A DNA stretch of 64,000 nucleotides from Escallonia rubra (lineage: Eukaryota > Streptophyta > Magnoliopsida > Escalloniales > Escalloniaceae), in contig JAVXUO010000334.1 in the NCBI GenBank assembly GCA_033065855.1, forward strand, positions 147,367 to 211,366. Reading direction: 5' to 3'. The notes under the pieces were generated by a model. It did not search any database. It had not been told where the DNA came from and saw only the letters and a program-made list of their open reading frames with translations. The position numbers were made by a program, and so were the translations under genes. Positions within the stretch are counted from its first letter, which is position 1; every line of letters begins with the position of its first letter. This document shows positions 58,679 to 64,000 of this stretch, one piece after another.

Positions 58679-60991
58679 ATGGATGCAACTGGAACTGGAG
58701 GAAATATTTTTTGTGAAGGTTCTGATCCACCTTACTTGGATCAAGTTTTTCAAACACTTGACGAAGTCGAAGCATACTACAGAGCATATTCGAAAACGAT
58801 GGGTTTCGGTATTCGAACTAAGACGAGTAGAAAACGGGTGAATACCGATCAAATTGGTGCAAGGTTATTTGAGTGTCATAGAGGAGCACCGCATGTACCC
58901 CCGGTCGTTCGGATCAGTGACGAAGGGACAACAAGACAAAGAAAACGCGACACATTTCCGGGTACCGGCTGCAAGGCCCATGTGTATGCAGTACACCGGA
59001 AAAAAGAAAACCACTGGGTTGTGACGGGATTGGACTTGAGCCATAATCATCAGTTGTGCACCCCTAGTATGATTGGTCAAATTCATCAACACCGAGAAAT
59101 ACGCGCGGCACAGAGACAACTGATTTCAACAATGGCCGACGCTAAAATTCCACCTTCTAAGATGATGGGGGTTTTCTCAGCCCAGGCTGGGGGGATTGAC
59201 AAGTTGAGTTTCAACGACGTAGACCTTCGAAATGAACTTCGTGCTCAGAAGAGAGAGTCTTTCGGTAGGAATGATGCTCAAGCTACCATTGATCTCTTCA
59301 GGTGCCTTCAGAGTGAGAATTCTGGATTTTTCTACAGTATCCAACTCGATGATGAGAACCGCATTAGTACTATATTTTGGGCGGACCCCCGTTCTATAGC
59401 TGCTTACCTAAATTTTGGGGATGTTGTGACGTTTGACACCACATACCGCACCAATAAGTACTCTATGCCTTTTGCTCCGTTCACGGGGGTGAACCACCAC
59501 TATCAGTCAATCTCGTTTGGCTTTGCCCTGCTTAGGGATGAGACGGAGGAGTCATTTACGTGGTTATTTGAAACGTGGCTTCAAGCAATGTATCGTATTC
59601 CTCCACAGACCATCATCACCGACCAAGATCTGGCAATGAAAAATGCAATCGCTAAGGTCCTTCCAGATACTCACCATGGCCTGTGCACGTGGCACATAAG
59701 CAACAAATATCCCGAACGGCTTCACCATGTATATGCAAACCATCCGGAATTCAAGACTGACTTTAATACATGTGTGAAGAAATCGTTGACGGTAGACGTG
59801 TTCGAGGAGAGGTGGGCCACGTTAATGGATGACTACTCTTTGCACAATCATGACTGGTTACAATCGTTGTATGCGATCAAGACACAGTGGGTCGGTGCCT
59901 ACACCAAGAAGTTTTTTGCAGCCGGAATGACTACGACCTCGAGAAGCGAAGCTATGAATTCATTCTTTGATGGGTACGTAAGCCAGTCTTCAAGTATAGT
60001 GGAGTTCGTACTGGAGATGCAGAAAGCCGTTGATAGGCAATTTTACCGTGAGAGAGAAGCCGACGCGGCTACGGCTTACAGAGAAAGAGCCATAGCCATA
60101 CTACTCTTTTCACCTTTGGAGGCTCATGCGGCTCAAGTCTATACCAAGGAAATGTTTAGACAGTTTCAAGTTGAACTACTAAAGTCGAATCAATATGGCA
60201 TGACAAAGTTGCACGAGTATTCCACCAGAGAGCTTAAGGTTTATGCTTTGACGAACGTCACGAATTTTCCCAATCCGTGCTCTTCGTCGACTCCGAGGAA
60301 CAGAAGACATTTTACCGTGGCTAAATGTATGGACACCGGGTTGGTAAATTGCAACTGTCAATTGTATGAGCATAAAGGTATACTTTGTCGACACGCGTTG
60401 AGGGTTCTGATCTCGAAGAATGCTAGTGAAATCCCTCAACAGTATATCTTGGAACGGTGGACGAAGGAAGCCAATAGAGTCCACGGTCACATTCCTTACG
60501 TGCCCAATGTTTCAGTTGATTTCGAGCAATCTGAGCCGCTGCGATATAATCACCTTTGTAACATCATGCACAGTTTATCATTGGATGCAGCGTCAACGTT
60601 TGATGGGTACAAGTATCAAGTTGAAGCAGCCGCACGGGATACGGCTAAGCATGCACAGTTTAGGATGGCTGATCCACAAAGACGGGACACTCCGACTACT
60701 CAGATGACTCGCGCAGGTAGGTTGAAGCGAGGCAAACAGCCAGCGATTGACGGCACGAGCATGCAAGGAGTGGAGGACGACATTTTTGATACAATAGTTT
60801 CTCAAACAAAAGGGCGAAAATGAGAAACACGAATAAAGAAGCAGATCGAAAAAGAAACGGGTCAAAAAAAATTGCGAAAGTGTGCGTTGTGTAATAAGAT
60901 GACTGATCATGACAAGAGAAACCATTATAAAGCGTTAGGTCTTGCACCTGGCAGTATGGTCGAGGAGGACTATGATGATGAAGAGTGTTAG
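58679..60991 (+). CDS. FAR1/MURA-type MULE transposase, near intact
   Basis: Open from ATG 58679 to TGA 60821-60823 (714 residues); the same frame then continues to TAG 60989-60991 (770 codons). Domains: FAR1-type zinc DNA-binding domain, residues 20-125 (GFGIRTKTSR, FECHRG, SHNH at 121-124); MULE transposase core, about 205-430, with Asp 253 (TFDTTYRTN), Asp 315 (IITDQDLAM), Cys 336/His 339 (LCTWHISNK) and Glu 424 (SRSEAMNSF); SWIM zinc finger Cys 558, Cys 560, Cys 570, His 572. After the TGA a CX2CX5HX4H knuckle (residues 735-749, CALCNKMTDHDKRNH) and an acidic tail follow in frame. Such proteins cut and insert MULEs in the nucleus; FHY3/FAR1 transcription factors descend from them. All catalytic and SWIM residues are present, so the 714-residue form may still act. 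Converges on the PMD-ULP1 gene. Confidence 0.92.
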
Positions 60992-61462
60992 GGTTAATGT
61001 TTCAGTTGTATAACGAATAACGTTTATAATGTTTATATTTGTGATTTGATTTGTTGAATCTTTAATTTGTGATTTGGTTTGTTGTTCCGAAAAATCTCAC
61101 AATTTTTTTTGTCATTTCTTTTTTGCTCATTGCACCTCAGGCGCGCTAGTTAGTCCATTCGTAAGAATTTCGGCGAAAAACGAGACACATTATTTTTTGG
61201 GTTTTCCTAGGAAGGGCCTATTCGGGCACACTTTAGGGCCCAATTCATAGCTTCCGAAAAATCTCGCAATTTTTTTTGTCATTTCTTTTTTGCTCATTGC
61301 CCCTCAGGCCCGCTAATAGGCCATATATATGAATGTAGGTGAAAATCGAGACAAATAATTTTTCAGAAAATCCTATAATGTATGAATATTCGTGCACACT
61401 GTATCGCCAAATTCGTAGCAACAATAAAAAAATTATGAACATTTTATTCAGGGGTTCTTTGC
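60992..61462. repeat. Tandem repeat between the convergent MULE genes
   Basis: CCGAAAAATCTCACAATTTT, TTTTGTCATTTCTTTTTTGC and TCATTGCACCTCAGGCGCG occur at 61087 and again (few changes) at 61254, with a partial third copy at 61450: a unit of about 167 bases. It would serve as 3' UTR/terminator region for both genes. Confidence 0.75.
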
Positions 61463-64000
61463 TCATTGCACCATAGTCACGCTAATTAGGATAATGGTAA
61501 TGAAGCCATCTAGCTTCATTTTTTTCAGCTCCCAGGCTATCCTATACCTAAACGTCAAGGCAGCCTTCCTTGTCCACGACGTATATCTGAGCACCTCCGA
61601 GCGAGCAATGTAGTCCATGTACTTGAGGACGTAAATCCCGCAATCATGACTGTTATATTGCTTTGGTCGGTCCTGTATCGTCTCGACCGTCCAAGGATCT
61701 ACCGTCGAATTCCTGGTGATGGATTCCCCAGAATAATCTCGGCACGCTAGCGAGAAGATAGTAGTCTGCATCCAACAATAAAAAAAGGTCATCAATATAT
61801 GTTACGATAAGAATATACTATGAGCCAAGGTCAACCGATAAAAACTAACCACTGCAGTGATGTACTCGCTGTATGTCTGTGCCAGCGACCGATAGGGAGA
61901 GTCCTCCCGTAGGCTATCGTATATGTAGACCGCTCTGTTCGCTGGATAGAGAACTAATAGGAACCAGTGGTGTTCGTGATGGCAAGGCATCATGACAAGG
62001 TTCGCATGAGCAGCGTGACATTGATTCTCTGCGGTCAACATGGCTAACAGGTTTCCAGCTGGTTTCCACTTACCCATGCCTGCCCCTCGCCTCCTCGATT
62101 CTGTGAACTCCCTCATGCTGGTCACCATTAATGGGACAAGATAAGTGGGATACATGTTAAGCTTCAAATCTTCGCGATGGTTATAACGTAGCTCTCTAAT
62201 CCGGAGCAGATCTATATAAGCGTTCATGACAAAATTTGAAATATCTGTCTCCGGTGCCAACATTCTCACATCCGCGTGACCTAGCAATGTTCCAAGAGGA
62301 AAGTCTGTTGAATCGTTGACAGGCTCAGGCCCGAAGTAGTGCCGGTCGATCCAACCCCGCTTCCATCGCCCCAATGGCTTTGTCGCTTGTCCTTTATCCG
62401 ACCGGTTGCTTGGGCGCGAGGCCTGGATTCCTACTTGGGTCACCTGACTCTGGCGCTGAGAGTCGTACGTGTCAGGAGGCAAGCGACTAGACGGCTCCCA
62501 GAATTCACTCTGGGGCACAAAGTCGTACGTGTCAGGAGGCAAGCGACTACACGGCTCCCACACCTGACTCTGGGGCTGAAACCCGTACGCGTCAGGAGGC
62601 AAGCCACTAGACGGCTCCCACACCTGACGTTCGGGCTGTGGGATGTACGCGTCAGGAGGCAAGCCACTAGACGGCTCCCACACCTGACTCTGGGGCTGGG
62701 GCTGAGAGCCGAACGGGTCAGGAGGCAAGCGACTAGACGGCTGCCCTTGGTAACCCCGGTACGCAAGACTAAAGTGGTGAAGATCAGTCTTGTACGACTC
62801 AATGGAGCTCTTGAAACTGTCAGGCGCATGCGCGACATACCAGTCAAACCGCTCGAGCTGCTTGAACATCTCAGTGCCCTTGTCAACCTAAAAACATGCA
62901 TAGAAAAATCACCGTCATCATTTCAGGCATGGTCGAGAAGGTGCGCAAATAAATATTGAAACAACACTAAGCTGACTTACAATGCTCAAGGCCCAGAACT
63001 GGGAATCGACCTCACGTGGCGCGTACGGTGGCGCCCGCACTTGGGAAGGGCGATCCACCCCCGTGCGCGTCACCTTGAGAAACCACTGTAAGTATTCCTC
63101 AGTACTGGTGCCGTCGTCCTTGAGCGATACAAGGCTATCATATGTTTCCTGCCAGGTATTCCACTGTTGCACCTCGTCACCCAACAAAATCAAGGCATCA
63201 GCCACCTCGAAGTTCGGCCCTCGACCACCCCTGTATGGCCGCATGTCTACAGCGGGTTTTGGTATCCCTTGTGGACAGCCAGCTTGCTTCATAGCTCGAT
63301 CGGGCATCTGAAACTCACATACTTCGAAGTGAATAAGTGGCACCCGAACCAAACCTGTCAGCACGTACGACACCGGAAGTTGCCAACACGACTCATCCAA
63401 CCGATGCATCACCTTCCCATATGGCTGCCACGTCACCTGGGATGCATCCATCATATCTAGTTCCCCCCGATAGAACATTAGATGGTGGTGAGGGTCAACC
63501 CGTCTCCTCCGTTTGGTCGTAGGTCCCCAGGCCCACACCCTAGGCCACATCTCATCGGAATCAGCTACGGGCTGTGGACGACCCGTGGGTAGCCTCTCGT
63601 AAGACCAAACCTGTGAATGCAAACATTATATGGAATTAGTAATTAATCACGAATATATTGACACGTCAACCAAGAATATAAATGCTCAAACCTGTAACAG
63701 AGTGATGCAGGCGGCAATGGACTTGGCACCCTTTCTCGTAGCTTTGTGCAATGCTCGATATAGGTGCGCAAGGACAGCTGAACCCCACGAATACGAGTAT
63801 ACCTCCTCAAGATCCTCCAAGAACACCATATACTTCGGATGCACCGTGTTTTTTTTTTGCGTCGGAAGTAATATAGATCCAATAATATACAAAAGGAATG
63901 CCTTCGTATACGTCGAAAAATCATGAGAGTGTATTCATCCGGTAGCTCGCCGTACTGCTCTCTCAGCCATTTAAGTTTTATGCCGTTGGTTGTAAGAGCG
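61463..64000 (-). CDS. PMD - ULP1 protease protein of the right MULE (partial)
   Basis: Exons on the minus strand: beyond 64000-63692, 63610-62981, 62887-61850 and 61765-61463; all introns are phase 0 with GT/AG borders. Exons 1-2: plant mobile domain (GIKLKWLREQYGELP, SWGSAVLAHLYRALHKATR, WSYERLPTGRP, RVPLIHFEV). Exon 3: a five-fold 20-residue repeat (SQVWEPSSGLPPDAY), then the ULP1 domain with His in HHWFLLVLYP and Asp in YIYDSL. Exon 4: Gln and Cys in RPKQYNSHDCGIYVLKYMD, then FRYRIAWELKK. The catalytic His-Asp-Gln-Cys set is intact. One lesion: a two-base frameshift in exon 1 near 63930, apparently an extra CT. The start is outside the window. Known role: ULP1-type peptidases remove SUMO-like modifiers; PMD proteins occur in MULEs and in silencing factors such as MAIN/MAIL1. 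Function inside the element is unknown. Confidence 0.85.
62464..62745. repeat. 60-base coding tandem repeat in PMD-ULP1 gene
   Basis: Five units starting at about 62464, 62524, 62584, 62644 and 62710 (the fourth is 66 bases). They encode the 20-residue SQVWEPSSGLPPDAY-type repeat linking PMD and ULP1 parts. The left copy of the gene has a different Gly/Tyr/Ser-rich linker at the same place. Confidence 0.9.

Noticed and set aside
62339-62959. 206-residue open frame on the plus strand and a shifted minus-strand frame
   Set aside because: Shadows of PMD-ULP1 exon 3; the frames are held open by the 60-base coding repeat.

Overview
This is nuclear DNA of a flowering plant, almost certainly a eudicot: genes have short introns with GT/AG borders, there is a PR-10/Bet v 1 gene cluster, a single-B3-domain gene and plant-type transposons of every main class. 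No rRNA, tRNA, organellar or bacterial signal was recognised. Only two genes look usable: a small B3-domain gene (7.5-8.0 kb, minus) and one PR-10 gene (30.2-30.8 kb, plus). Nearly everything else is mobile DNA, nested to several levels.

Left block (1-11.9 kb): a decayed Mutator-like element (MULE). A plant-mobile-domain plus ULP1-protease gene (72-4888, plus) converges on a FAR1/MURA-type transposase (8618-10880, minus). Between and beyond them lie four blocks of a short palindrome (arms GTCCGCTACAC / GTGTAGCGGAC), about 20 copies, which flank both the B3 gene and the transposase. Two solo LTRs (2765-4774 and 5415-6590), each with an exact 5-base target duplication, sit in the ULP1 exon and in the palindrome array.

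11.9-28.9 kb: a perfect 130-base palindrome, an hAT-like terminus, a decayed DUF7745-like retroelement ORF that appears to be split by a degenerate Ty3/gypsy element on the minus strand (about 14.5-22.65 kb), a second copy of that ORF start, and the 5' half of a minus-strand CACTA element. The CACTA fragment carries the transposase-associated domain and a captured piece of a FERONIA-like malectin receptor gene.

28.9-54.1 kb: a tandem array of PR-10 units. Unit 1 is intact. Unit 2 carries a 6.4-kb LINE in its upstream part, a 277-base insertion in its intron and a nonsense codon. Unit 3 is frameshifted and has a 3.7-kb non-autonomous CACTA element inserted two codons before its stop. Unit 4 keeps only its upstream region. 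LTR debris fills 40.8-46.5 kb.

Right block (54.1-64 kb): a gypsy gag fragment, a TA tract, then a better preserved MULE with the same two-gene plan as the left block. Its FAR1-type transposase (58679-60991, plus) has a long putative 5'-UTR intron made of about 313-base tandem repeats and converges on a PMD-ULP1 gene (61463 to beyond the window end, minus). The two MULEs, seen in opposite orientation, give the window its main theme: transposase and PMD-ULP1 protein encoded together with element-specific non-coding repeat arrays. That layout invites comparison with the VANDAL/VANC anti-silencing MULEs of Arabidopsis, but this comparison is inference.
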